Source: Paracoccaceae bacterium (GTDB lineage: Bacteria; Pseudomonadota; Alphaproteobacteria; Rhodobacterales; Rhodobacteraceae). From it: a stretch of DNA of 9,871 nucleotides. The first letter of the stretch is position 1. Each line of letters begins with the position of its first letter. Position numbers and translations under genes: made by a program. The stretch is taken from positions 1 through 9,871 of the forward strand of contig JALSRF010000350.1 in NCBI GenBank assembly GCA_026984895.1, in the 5' to 3' direction. Positions 1 through 5,963 of this stretch are shown here, in pieces. The notes under the pieces were generated by a model. That model saw nothing but the letters and a program-made list of their open reading frames with translations. It was not told the origin of the DNA and searched no databases.

Positions 1-411
1 GGCGGTGGTCGGCAGCCCCGAACGCAGGGCAATCGCGCCCGAGTTCGCAACCAGATACAGCGTGGAAAGGATGCCGGCAGCGGCAAGAATCCAGTCATAC
101 CACGGGATATGGTCGCGCGGCGAGGACTTGAACAGCGGGAAGGCGAAGATCGCCATGGTCAGCCCGAAAGCAAGGTGAATGACACGCTCGGTGTCCGAGT
201 TCACATAGAGAAAGTTCAGTCCGGTCCATTGCGCTATCAGCGCCGGAAGGGGCGACGCGTTGAAAACCTGGAGGATCGCCCAGACCAGTGCGATACCGGC
301 GATCAGGCCTCCCTGCCAGTTGGTGGGGTTGCGCGCACCCACATCAAGGTCTGCGGCAAAGGCTTCGGCGTCTTCGATGACGCCCGGTCCCGCGTTTTGA
401 TCGGCTGACAT
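1..411 (-). CDS. TRAP transporter fused permease (TAXI type), 5' part only
   Basis: This is the N-terminal 137 residues of a membrane permease of a TAXI-type TRAP transporter, which would import an organic solute delivered by the periplasmic binding protein encoded just upstream; the rest lies beyond base 1. The ATG at 411 is preceded by GGGAGAGG (416-423), a good ribosome binding site. After a soluble acidic N-terminus there are three clear hydrophobic segments at about residues 33-50, 76-94 and 104-124, with the cytoplasmic-looking stretch KSSPRDHIPW between the last two. This layout fits the N-terminal, DctQ-like part of the fused 4TM/12TM permeases that accompany TAXI binding proteins. 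The family call rests on the topology, the TAXI gene 155 bp upstream on the same strand and the general look of the sequence. Substrate cannot be told. Confidence 0.85.
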   Translation of the reverse strand, partial: MSADQNAGPGVIEDAEAFAADLDVGARNPTNWQGGLIAGIALVWAILQVFNASPLPALIAQWTGLNFLYVNSDTERVIHLAFGLTMAIFAFPLFKSSPRDHIPWYDWILAAAGILSTLYLVANSGAIALRSGLPTTA

Positions 412-527
412 GTAACCTCTCCCTGTGCTGACCGGCCCTGGTCCTGCCCCGTTTCCCCGGCGAGGCGGGGCGGCGCAATTGCCGGGCCGTTACCCGGAGT
501 TTCTTTGATCGACTCCGTGAAAATGCA

Positions 528-551
528 GGGCGGGGGCCGCAACCCCCGCCC
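528..551 (-). terminator. GC-rich hairpin between TAXI binding-protein and permease genes
   Basis: A perfect 9-bp inverted repeat, GGGCGGGGG (528-536) and CCCCCGCCC (543-551), flanks a 6-nt loop. It begins 15 bp after the stop codon of the TAXI gene in the direction of transcription. Only a short T run (TTTT, after TGCA) follows, so it is a weak or partial intrinsic terminator at best. Such hairpins between a binding-protein gene and its permease gene commonly stabilise the upstream transcript or attenuate read-through, which makes the binding protein more abundant than the permease. That role here is inferred. Confidence 0.55.
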
Positions 552-566
552 GCCTGTCGCTTCGGA

Positions 567-1538
567 TCACTTCATCAGGCCCAGTTCCTTGTAGGCCCTG
601 ATCGCACCGGGGTGCAGCGGGGCCGACAGGCTGTCGTGGATCATCTCTTCGGCCTTCAGGTTGGCAAAGGCCGGATGCAGCTTGCGGAAATCGTCCAGGT
701 TGCCGAGAACCGCCTTGGCCACCGTATAGACCACATCCTCCGGGACATCGGCCGAGGTCACGAACGTCGCCCCCACACCGAAGGTCGGGATATCATCCGG
801 GTTGCCCGGATACATGCCACCCGGGATCGTCGCCAGGCGGTAATAGGGTTTTTCGGCAACCAGGGCCTCGATCTCGGGCGAGACCGCCGGCACGATCTTG
901 GCATCGCACGACGCGATGGTTTCCTGGGTCAGGCCGGACGGATGGCCCACCAGCCAGAAATAGCCGTCGATCTTGTCGTCGCAAAGCGCCGCGGCGGTTT
1001 CGGACGACTTCATCTTTGCCGCCAGCGCAAGGTCCGAGCGCTTCCAGCCCATGGTCTTCTCGATCACCTCCCAGGTGCCCTGGGTGCCCGAGCCGTCGTT
1101 GCCGATGTTGAAGCGGTGGCCGGGGATGTCGGTGATGTTGTTGATGCCGCTGTCACGCCGCACCAGGATCGTCACCGGCTCGGGGTGCAGCGAAAACACC
1201 GCGCGCAGTTTCTTGAACGGTCCCTGATCGGCGAATTTGGACGTGCCGTGATAGGCATGATACTGCCAGTCCGACTGTGCCACGCCGAATTCCAGTTCAC
1301 CGGAACGGATGGTGTTGATGTTGTAGATCGACCCGCCGGTGCTTTCCACCGAGCAGCGGATGCCGGTTTCCTTGCGCATCTTGTTGACCAGCCGGCAGAT
1401 CGCGCCGCCCGCCGGATAGTAGACGCCGGTCACACCGCCGGTGCCGATCGAGATGAACCGCTGTTCCTTGGCAACGCCGGTCTGGGTTGCCAGCAGCAAG
1501 GCTGCCGAGGCGACCGCCACCAGTTTCGTGAATTTCAT
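567..1538 (-). CDS. TAXI family TRAP transporter periplasmic substrate-binding protein
   Basis: This is the extracytoplasmic receptor of a TRAP secondary transporter; it binds a small organic solute in the periplasm and passes it to the fused permease encoded downstream. The product is 323 residues, usual for the family. Residues 1-23 form a signal peptide (Lys-rich start, hydrophobic AVASAALLLAT, cleavage probably after GVA). The mature protein opens with the family signature SIGTGGVTGVYYPAGGAICR (30-49), followed by VESTGGSIYNI (64-74), LEFGVAQSDWQYHA (82-95) and IGNDGSGTQGTWE (145-157). Two ATGs lie 6 bp apart (1544 and 1538). I chose 1538 because AGGGAG at 1548-1553 sits about 9 nt from it but only 3 nt from 1544. 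The gene is preceded by a long untranslated-looking leader and followed by a hairpin and the permease. Ligand unknown; TAXI proteins are often assigned to dicarboxylate or glutamate-like substrates, but nothing here proves that. Confidence 0.93.
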   Translation of the reverse strand: MKFTKLVAVASAALLLATQTGVAKEQRFISIGTGGVTGVYYPAGGAICRLVNKMRKETGIRCSVESTGGSIYNINTIRSGELEFGVAQSDWQYHAYHGTSKFADQGPFKKLRAVFSLHPEPVTILVRRDSGINNITDIPGHRFNIGNDGSGTQGTWEVIEKTMGWKRSDLALAAKMKSSETAAALCDDKIDGYFWLVGHPSGLTQETIASCDAKIVPAVSPEIEALVAEKPYYRLATIPGGMYPGNPDDIPTFGVGATFVTSADVPEDVVYTVAKAVLGNLDDFRKLHPAFANLKAEEMIHDSLSAPLHPGAIRAYKELGLMK

Positions 1539-1630
1539 TGTCATTCTCTCCCTTTTGATTGCATCTTCTCGATTGCGTGTGTCTTCGTGCCCGGCCTTCT
1601 CTTGTGCCCGGTTCCCTGGTCCTGTCCTCT

Positions 1631-1705
1631 TTCGTCGTGCCCTTCGTCGCGCCCCTTTTCTCTTTCCCTCGTTTTCTTTTCGTCGCGTCCCTTTTCGTTG
1701 GGCCC
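1631..1705 (-). repeat. Degenerate direct repeats in the purine-rich leader
   Basis: The word TTCGTCGYGYCC (plus-strand reading) occurs at 1631-1642, 1643-1654 and 1679-1690, with a fourth, weaker copy, TTCGTTGGGCCC, at 1694-1705. The second and third copies extend to 18 bp, TTCGTCGCGCCCCTTTTC (1643-1660) and TTCGTCGCGTCCCTTTTC (1679-1696), differing at one base and spaced exactly 36 bp apart. On the transcribed strand they read GAAAAGGGRCGCGACGAA. They lie 90 to 165 nt upstream of the TAXI start codon. They could be a protein or RNA binding array, or decayed simple-sequence expansion. Confidence 0.6.
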
Positions 1706-1718
1706 GCACCGGCCCGCG

Positions 1719-1740
1719 ATGCACCCCCGATGCACCCCCG
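1719..1740. repeat. Two tandem 11-bp units ATGCACCCCCG
   Basis: ATGCACCCCCG is present twice head to tail (1719-1729 and 1730-1740), and a partial third copy (CAATGCAACC) follows. It adjoins the TTCGTCG repeats in the same non-coding stretch. A short tandem duplication is the simplest explanation; slippage could change copy number. Confidence 0.6.
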
Positions 1741-1956
1741 CAATGCAACCGGAACGGTATGCCCGCCACCCGCCTGCACCGTGATCAGCGGCGATCCTCC
1801 CTGCCCTCCCATTGGCCAGTTTCCGGTCCACCGCGTGCCGATACATATTATTCTGCAACGCCCGCCGACACGAAACAAGGGCCGTGGTGGAAATGCAACG
1901 ACCTGAAAACACACGACTATTTGGCACTCTCCTTGAAACGCGGTGTTTCATGGCAT

Positions 1957-1974
1957 CGCTGCCGCCGGGCAGCG
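1957..1974 (-). terminator. Hairpin just after the autotransporter gene, no T tract
   Basis: CGCTGCC (1957-1963) and GGCAGCG (1968-1974) form a perfect 7-bp stem with the 4-nt loop GCCG, beginning 16 bp after the stop codon of the beta-barrel gene (minus-strand direction). A second smaller dyad, TGAAAC-N5-GTTTCA (1934-1950), follows. There is no T run, so this may end transcription only in a weak or Rho-assisted way, or protect the 3' end of the transcript. Confidence 0.4.
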
Positions 1975-1990
1975 GCCGCCGAACCGGCGC

Positions 1991-3100
1991 TCAGAACGGC
2001 AGTTCGAAATTGACCGACAACATCTGATCCGTGGAGGTTGCCAGCCCGATCGCGCCATAGGCGTAATCCACCGTCAGCAAACCACCGTTGGCAAGGTCGT
2101 ATGCAATCCCCAGCCGTGCCGTGCCGAAAGGCGACGCGCTTCCCAGTTCCTGGCTGATTTCAAGTCCGCCATAAGGGGTCAGCCCGCCGGAGGATGCCTC
2201 AACCCCGTTGTAATAACCCAGGATGACCCCGGTCAGATAGGTCTGCGCAGAGCTCGAGGCCGGAATGGGGCCGCGAATGCCATCGACATACGCCTCGTCC
2301 GAATGGCGCAGCGTGGACAGTTCAAGCGACGGGGTCAGCCGCCAGTTTCCGCGATCAAGGTCGCCGGCCACGCGCAGCGAACCCGACATCTGCGAACTGT
2401 TGTAGGCCGCCGTGGGAACGCCCGCGGTATCCACGCCGTGACTGAGCCGGCCCGACAGGAACCGCCCGTCAAGCGTCCAGTTTTCCGACAGGTTCAACGC
2501 GAAATACGGCCCCACGAGAACGCCATCGCTCTTGTCCACGATGGAGGAGGCGCTGAGCGTATCGGTGACGTTGGTTCCCATCGCCATCAGCCCGAGAACC
2601 ACGTCGTTGCCGAACCGATGGTCCGCGCCCAGCAGCACGTTGCGCGTATCGGTCACCTGCGACGGGCCCTGCAACGTGGTGCGACGCGACTGCACCCCGG
2701 TCCAGACGCTGTTTCTGGATTCGGCAAAGGCCTTGCCGGGATCGCCGAAATAGGTGGTCTTCGGTTCCTGCGCGGCGCCGGTGTCGGCGATGCCGGGAAA
2801 AGTCGTCTTCTGATTGCGCAGGTGATCGCCGCAATCGTTCAGCTTGCCGGGGATGCAGAATTCATCCGGCACAACCGCCCCCGCGGGCGGTGTGACGGTG
2901 GGCGCCGAACGCGCCAGCCGGCCGGCGATATAGGGAAGGGTCGGCCCCGCATTGGGCGGGATCGGGCGCGGGTTCGGGCCGCTGCCCCCGGCGGGCACCA
3001 GCGCCATCGACGCCGAGGCGCTCAGCAACAGCCCGCTGACGCCGGCCACCAGCAGACGGCTTGCGGAACGCAAAAGCCGATCGAAACGGTCATCTGGCAT
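1991..3100 (-). CDS. Autotransporter-type outer-membrane beta-barrel protein
   Basis: The 369-residue product looks like an outer-membrane protein with a C-terminal autotransporter-like barrel. Residues 1 to about 33 form a signal peptide (basic DRFDRLLRSASR, then LLVAGVSGLLLSASA). Residues 36-78 are Pro-rich and probably flexible. C82 and C90 may form a small disulfide loop in the short exported part. From about residue 130 the sequence alternates polar and hydrophobic residues in strand-like blocks (VLLGADHRF, DVVLGLMAMGTNV, VGPYFALNL, LTPSLELSTL, LLTVDYAYGAIGL), and the last residue is Phe, the usual barrel-assembly signal. The ATG at 3100 has GGGGA 7 nt upstream and gives a clean signal peptide; ATG 3142 or TTG 3151 would put charged residues ahead of it. 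Compared with classical autotransporters the passenger is tiny, so this may act as a surface or pore protein rather than a secreted enzyme. Function unknown. Confidence 0.8.
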   Translation of the reverse strand: MPDDRFDRLLRSASRLLVAGVSGLLLSASASMALVPAGGSGPNPRPIPPNAGPTLPYIAGRLARSAPTVTPPAGAVVPDEFCIPGKLNDCGDHLRNQKTTFPGIADTGAAQEPKTTYFGDPGKAFAESRNSVWTGVQSRRTTLQGPSQVTDTRNVLLGADHRFGNDVVLGLMAMGTNVTDTLSASSIVDKSDGVLVGPYFALNLSENWTLDGRFLSGRLSHGVDTAGVPTAAYNSSQMSGSLRVAGDLDRGNWRLTPSLELSTLRHSDEAYVDGIRGPIPASSSAQTYLTGVILGYYNGVEASSGGLTPYGGLEISQELGSASPFGTARLGIAYDLANGGLLTVDYAYGAIGLATSTDQMLSVNFELPF

Positions 3101-3119
3101 GTCGAATCCCCAGTTCGGT

Positions 3120-3133
3120 CGCGACGCGTCGCG
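3120..3133. promoter_or_regulatory. Perfect 14-bp palindrome upstream of the autotransporter start
   Basis: CGCGACGCGTCGCG is its own reverse complement and lies 20 bp upstream of the start codon at 3100. It could be an operator or a stem in the leader. I could not find a good -10/-35 pair beside it: TTGACC at 3151-3146 (minus strand) resembles a -35 box, but no -10 box follows at 17 bp. Confidence 0.3.
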
Positions 3134-3172
3134 CTCAATCATCCGGGTCAAGGGAACACGAATGCGCGCCGT

Positions 3173-3832
3173 TTATCCAGCAAAATTTTGCGCCATGTAG
3201 AATTGACCGCAGGTTGTTCCCCGATTGTCATAGCCAAGCGCGGCCCCGACGGCGTTCACATGCGCGTCCAGAAGGTTGCGACGGTGACCGGCCGAACGCA
3301 TCCACTTGTCCACGATATCGGCCGCCAGCGAGGCGTAGGTGTGCGGCTCGATCCGGCGGCCGCGCGTCGTCGTGAACACGCAATGCGCCCGGTCGCGCAC
3401 GCGGATGCGCCGGTTCCCGTCGAACTGGAAGCGCGGCAGATACCCGATGTTTTCCGAGCCGCGCCGCACCGGCAGGCCGGAGGCAAGCACTCGCGCCCGA
3501 ACCGTGGCAAGGCCCGACAGCGTCGATGTGTGCGAAAGACGCCGCGTGCGGGCCATCCAGTCGGCATGCCGGCTGGCCACCTCAATCAGCCCGCCGGCAA
3601 GTCTGACCGGCGCCAGACCCGCCCGGCAGCGGTAGTAGTTCACCTCGACCAGAATGGCCTGGCTGAACAGGTGCTGGTCGAACCGGGCGGTCGGAACGAT
3701 CTGCGAGGCGGCGCGCGGCAGCGGGGCGCGGGCACAGCGATCGGAAGCGGCCGCGAGGGAAACTGACAGGATGAACGCGGTCGCGGCCAGGCCGACGACC
3801 CTCACCCCCGTGCGAAGACGGCGGGAAAACAT
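3173..3832 (-). CDS. Secreted CAP (SCP/PR1-like) domain protein
   Basis: This is a 219-residue exported protein of the CAP superfamily; bacterial members are extracytoplasmic and mostly of unknown activity. The start at 3832 has AGAGGAA about 7 nt upstream. Residues 1 to about 29 form a signal peptide (SRRLRTGVR, then VVGLAATAFILSVSLAAAS). CAP hallmarks follow in order: VNYYRCRAGLAPV (64-76), ASRHADWMA (86-94), RLSHTS (98-103), SENIGY (126-131), WMRSAGHRRNLLD (177-189) and the C-terminal CGQFYMAQNF (208-217). Candidate metal or active-site residues are H101, E127 and H183. Four cysteines (33, 69, 151, 208) could form two disulfides. The stretch between ENIG and WMRSAGH is about 46 residues, longer than the 15 to 20 that I expect, and contains the Arg-rich insert RRIRVRDRAHC. 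The next gene in the same direction, 72 bp on, encodes the outer-membrane barrel, so both products go to the envelope. Confidence 0.88.
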   Translation of the reverse strand: MFSRRLRTGVRVVGLAATAFILSVSLAAASDRCARAPLPRAASQIVPTARFDQHLFSQAILVEVNYYRCRAGLAPVRLAGGLIEVASRHADWMARTRRLSHTSTLSGLATVRARVLASGLPVRRGSENIGYLPRFQFDGNRRIRVRDRAHCVFTTTRGRRIEPHTYASLAADIVDKWMRSAGHRRNLLDAHVNAVGAALGYDNRGTTCGQFYMAQNFAG

Positions 3833-4031
3833 GGCAACATTCCTCTTCGAGCAGACAAAAAGGCTGTGGCCACATTGCCCCACGAACATGGCAGGAATGC
3901 GCCGGGGATGTGCGGATTGCGGGGCGCGCGCGGGCGGCCGGGGGCCGCTTCACGGCCGCGAATCCCGCCAATTCGCCGTTTCGGCCGGGACCGGCCTTGT
4001 TCCCGCGGCGCAGTGCCTTTACATCGAAGCG
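3833..4031. promoter_or_regulatory. Divergent intergenic region between CAP and S49 genes
   Basis: This 199-bp stretch separates the minus-strand block from the plus-strand block, so it must hold promoters in both directions unless transcripts enter from further away. It contains two perfect GC-rich dyads: GCGGCC-GGG-GGCCGC at 3934-3948 and GGCCGG-GA-CCGGCC at 3983-3996. I could not identify the promoter of the CAP gene. Confidence 0.4.
3997..4025 (+). promoter_or_regulatory. Candidate promoter of the S49 peptidase operon
   Basis: TTGTTC (3997-4002) and TACATC (4020-4025) are separated by 17 bp, an acceptable -35/-10 pair. Transcription would begin at about 4031-4033, on or next to the ATG at 4032, so the first gene might be read from a leaderless message. 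That agrees with the weak ribosome binding site (only GAAG nearby). The GGCCGG-GA-CCGGCC dyad lies directly upstream of the -35 box. The -10 match is mediocre. Confidence 0.3.
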
Positions 4032-4832
4032 ATGAAACAGCTGATCCCATTCCGAAAGAAGCGGCCGGTGGTTTCGGTCGTCCACCTGAACGGCACCATC
4101 TCGGCCGCGGGCCACACCGGCGGGCTCAACGATGCAAGCACCGCGCGTCAGATCGAAAAGGCCTTCTCCAAGGGCAAGCCGCGCGCCGTGGCGCTGGTGA
4201 TCAATTCGCCCGGCGGCTCGCCCGTCCAGTCCTCTCTGATCGCGTCGCGCATCCGCCGGCTGGCCGAGGAAAAGGACATCCCGGTTCTGGCCTTTGTCGA
4301 GGACGTGGCCGCCTCTGGCGGATACTGGCTGGCCACGGCGGCGGACGAAATCTGGGTCGATCGCAGCTCGATCGTCGGCTCGATCGGGGTCATTTCGGCC
4401 CAGTTCGGCCTGCAGGATTTCATCGCCCGGCACGGGATCGAGCGGCGCCTCTACACGGCCGGGAAATCGAAAAGCATGCTGGATCCGTTCCTGCCGCAAA
4501 AACCGGCAGACGTGAAACGGCTGTCCACCGTTCTGGGCCAGATACACCAGGCATTCATCGACCAGGTGCGGACACGGCGCGCCGGCCGGTTGAGCGACGA
4601 CAAGGATCTTTTCACCGGCGAGTTCTGGGTCGGCGCGGCCGGGGTCGAACGGGGCCTGGCCGACGGCATCGGACATCTGGTGCCCAAGCTGAAGGAGCGC
4701 TTCGGCGACAAGGTCAAGCTGGTGCCCTACCGGCGCAAGCGGCCTCTGCTTGGGCGCATCGGCGCGCAGATCGTGCGCGAAACCCTGCACGGTCTGGAAG
4801 AAACCGCACAGTTCGCACGTTTCGGGGTCTAG
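4032..4832 (+). CDS. S49 family serine peptidase (SppA/SohB-like)
   Basis: This 266-residue serine peptidase belongs to the ClpP-like S49 family; SppA-type members degrade signal peptides and other membrane-associated peptides. The probable nucleophile is S95 in VEDVAASGGYWLAT (89-102), and the probable general base is K147 in GKSKSMLDPF (144-153), matching the Ser-Lys dyad motifs of SppA (ASGGYY and the YKSA-x-PF element). The oxyanion-region sequence INSPGGSPVQSS lies at 58-69 and SSIVGSIGVI at 112-121. It is the size of the short, single-domain type. There is no signal peptide or obvious transmembrane helix at the N-terminus (MKQLIPFRKKRPVVSVVHLN); the start at 4032 removes a GC-rich upstream extension that does not look like protein. 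It may act peripherally at the membrane, perhaps through the basic N-terminus or C-terminal helix. It is first in a four-gene run; the next gene begins 3 bp after its stop. Confidence 0.9.
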   Translation: MKQLIPFRKKRPVVSVVHLNGTISAAGHTGGLNDASTARQIEKAFSKGKPRAVALVINSPGGSPVQSSLIASRIRRLAEEKDIPVLAFVEDVAASGGYWLATAADEIWVDRSSIVGSIGVISAQFGLQDFIARHGIERRLYTAGKSKSMLDPFLPQKPADVKRLSTVLGQIHQAFIDQVRTRRAGRLSDDKDLFTGEFWVGAAGVERGLADGIGHLVPKLKERFGDKVKLVPYRRKRPLLGRIGAQIVRETLHGLEETAQFARFGV

Positions 4833-4835
4833 CCG

Positions 4836-4997
4836 ATGGTCAAACTTGTCACGCTATTTCTCATCGGCATGGTGGTGCTTGCGATGTTCGGCAAGTTCCG
4901 CTTCCCGGGGCAGAAACACCTTGAGGCACGCAAATGTCCCGAATGCGGGCGCTACCGCATCGGGAATGCACCGTGCGACTGTTCGTCGGAAAAGTGA
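4836..4997 (+). CDS. Small membrane-anchored protein with a four-Cys zinc knuckle
   Basis: This is a 53-residue protein with no name that I can give. Residues 3-18 (KLVTLFLIGMVVLAMF) form one hydrophobic membrane segment. After a basic linker come CPEC (34-37) and CDC (47-49), giving four cysteines arranged like a compact zinc ribbon or rubredoxin-like knuckle. It begins 3 bp after the S49 peptidase stop and ends 6 bp before the antiporter start, so it is almost certainly translated as part of that operon. Codon use resembles the neighbours and it terminates cleanly. It could help anchor or regulate the peptidase, which has no membrane segment of its own, or act with the antiporter. Both are guesses. 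It is short enough for automated annotation to miss. Confidence 0.75.
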   Translation: MVKLVTLFLIGMVVLAMFGKFRFPGQKHLEARKCPECGRYRIGNAPCDCSSEK

Positions 4998-5003
4998 CCG
5001 GCG

Positions 5004-5948
5004 ATGCAGGAATTCCTCTTGGCAACGCTCGGGCTTCTGATCCTGATCTTTTCGGGCGACATGCTGGTGCGCGGCGCCGTGAATGCCAGTCTGCGCCTGG
5101 GCGTGCCGGCGCTGATCGTAAGCCTGACCATCGTCGCGCTTGGCACCTCGGCGCCCGAACTGCTGGTCTCCGTCTCGGCGGTGCTCAGCGATGCGCCGGG
5201 CATCGCGATTGGCAATGTCGTGGGTTCGAACACGGCGAACATCATGCTGGTGCTGGGGCTTCCGGCGCTGCTGGCGGGGCTGAATACCGGCAAATGCGAC
5301 ACCCGCGCATCCTATTTCCAGATGATGCTGGGCACCCTCGCCTTCATGCTGGTTGCCTGGCTCTCCCCGATCACATGGCTTGGCGGGGGCGCGTTGCTTG
5401 CGCTCTATGCGCTGTTCATGCTGATCGCGCTCAACGCGGCCAAGCGGCATCGCCGCGACACGGCCGCCCGCGAGACCGACATCGAGGGGGTCGATCCCGG
5501 CGCACGCTGGTGGCGCATCGCCCTCTATCTGGTCCTGGGGGTCGTCGGCCTGCCGCTGGGGGCGGATATCCTGGTGTCCAACGCCACCGCGATTGCCCGC
5601 GCCCATGATGTCAGCGAAACGGTGATCGGGCTGACGCTGATCGCCCTTGGCACCTCGCTGCCCGAACTTGCAACCACGGTTTCGGCCGCCTTTCGCAACC
5701 AGGCCGAGGTTGCCCTTGGCAACGTGCTGGGCTCGAACATGGCGAACCTTCTTGCCATCATCGGCGTGTCCAGCTTTTTCGGCGACATCCCGGTTTCGTC
5801 CGACATGCTGGATTTCGATATCTGGGTGATGCTGGCCGCCTCGCTGCTGCTTGCGCCCTTTGCCCTGGGCCGGCGCAACATGTCGCGCGGCTGGGGGCTG
5901 GTTTTCACCGCCGCCTATGTAGCGTATGTAGCCCTGGTGCTGGTGTAA
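5004..5948 (+). CDS. Calcium/sodium antiporter (CaCA family, YrbG-like)
   Basis: This 314-residue inner-membrane cation exchanger would swap Ca2+ for Na+ (or H+) across the membrane. It shows the internal duplication that defines the CaCA superfamily. The alpha-1 repeat has GTSAPELLVSVSA (47-59) and GNVVGSNTANI (70-80); the alpha-2 repeat has GTSLPELATTVSA (216-228) and GNVLGSNMANLL (239-250). The ion-coordinating acidic residues are expected to be E52 and E221, with N71 and N240 nearby. About ten hydrophobic helices can be traced, split by a polar cytoplasmic loop at about 146-168 (AKRHRRDTAARETDIEG). Length is normal for the prokaryotic YrbG/CaxA group. The start has only a weak ribosome binding site (GGCG), and its closeness to the preceding stop suggests translational coupling. 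Ion preference cannot be settled from sequence. Confidence 0.93.
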   Translation: MQEFLLATLGLLILIFSGDMLVRGAVNASLRLGVPALIVSLTIVALGTSAPELLVSVSAVLSDAPGIAIGNVVGSNTANIMLVLGLPALLAGLNTGKCDTRASYFQMMLGTLAFMLVAWLSPITWLGGGALLALYALFMLIALNAAKRHRRDTAARETDIEGVDPGARWWRIALYLVLGVVGLPLGADILVSNATAIARAHDVSETVIGLTLIALGTSLPELATTVSAAFRNQAEVALGNVLGSNMANLLAIIGVSSFFGDIPVSSDMLDFDIWVMLAASLLLAPFALGRRNMSRGWGLVFTAAYVAYVALVLV

Positions 5949-5963
5949 CGGGAAGCGAGGACC

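Larger units (their letters stand above)
1539..1990 (-). other. Non-coding stretch of 452 bp; purine-rich leader of the TAXI gene
   Basis: No convincing gene lies between the TAXI gene and the autotransporter gene. Reading frames exist on both strands, but their codons (AGG, AGA, GGA) are unlike the neighbours and the proteins are low-complexity. Read in the transcribed (minus) direction, the part next to the TAXI gene (about 1545-1705) is very rich in purines and contains direct repeats listed separately. An AT-rich patch around 1841-1853 (ATACATATTATTC on the plus strand) is the only place resembling a -10 region; TAATAT on the minus strand at 1850-1845 has a poor TTCGTG 18 bp upstream. A promoter there would give a leader of about 300 nt. 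Confidence 0.6.

Noticed and set aside
3180..3191. 12-bp palindrome GCAAAATTTTGC
   Set aside because: It lies inside the last codons of the CAP gene (encoding QNFA) and is well explained by coding sequence plus chance.
1943..3766. A 607-codon plus-strand frame opposite the autotransporter and CAP genes
   Set aside because: It is antisense to two genes with signal peptides, family motifs and ribosome sites; its composition is typical of a GC-rich shadow frame.
5150..5760. Similar segments at about 5142-5235 and 5649-5754
   Set aside because: These are the alpha-1 and alpha-2 internal repeats of the CaCA antiporter, an ancient gene duplication and not a DNA repeat of separate interest.
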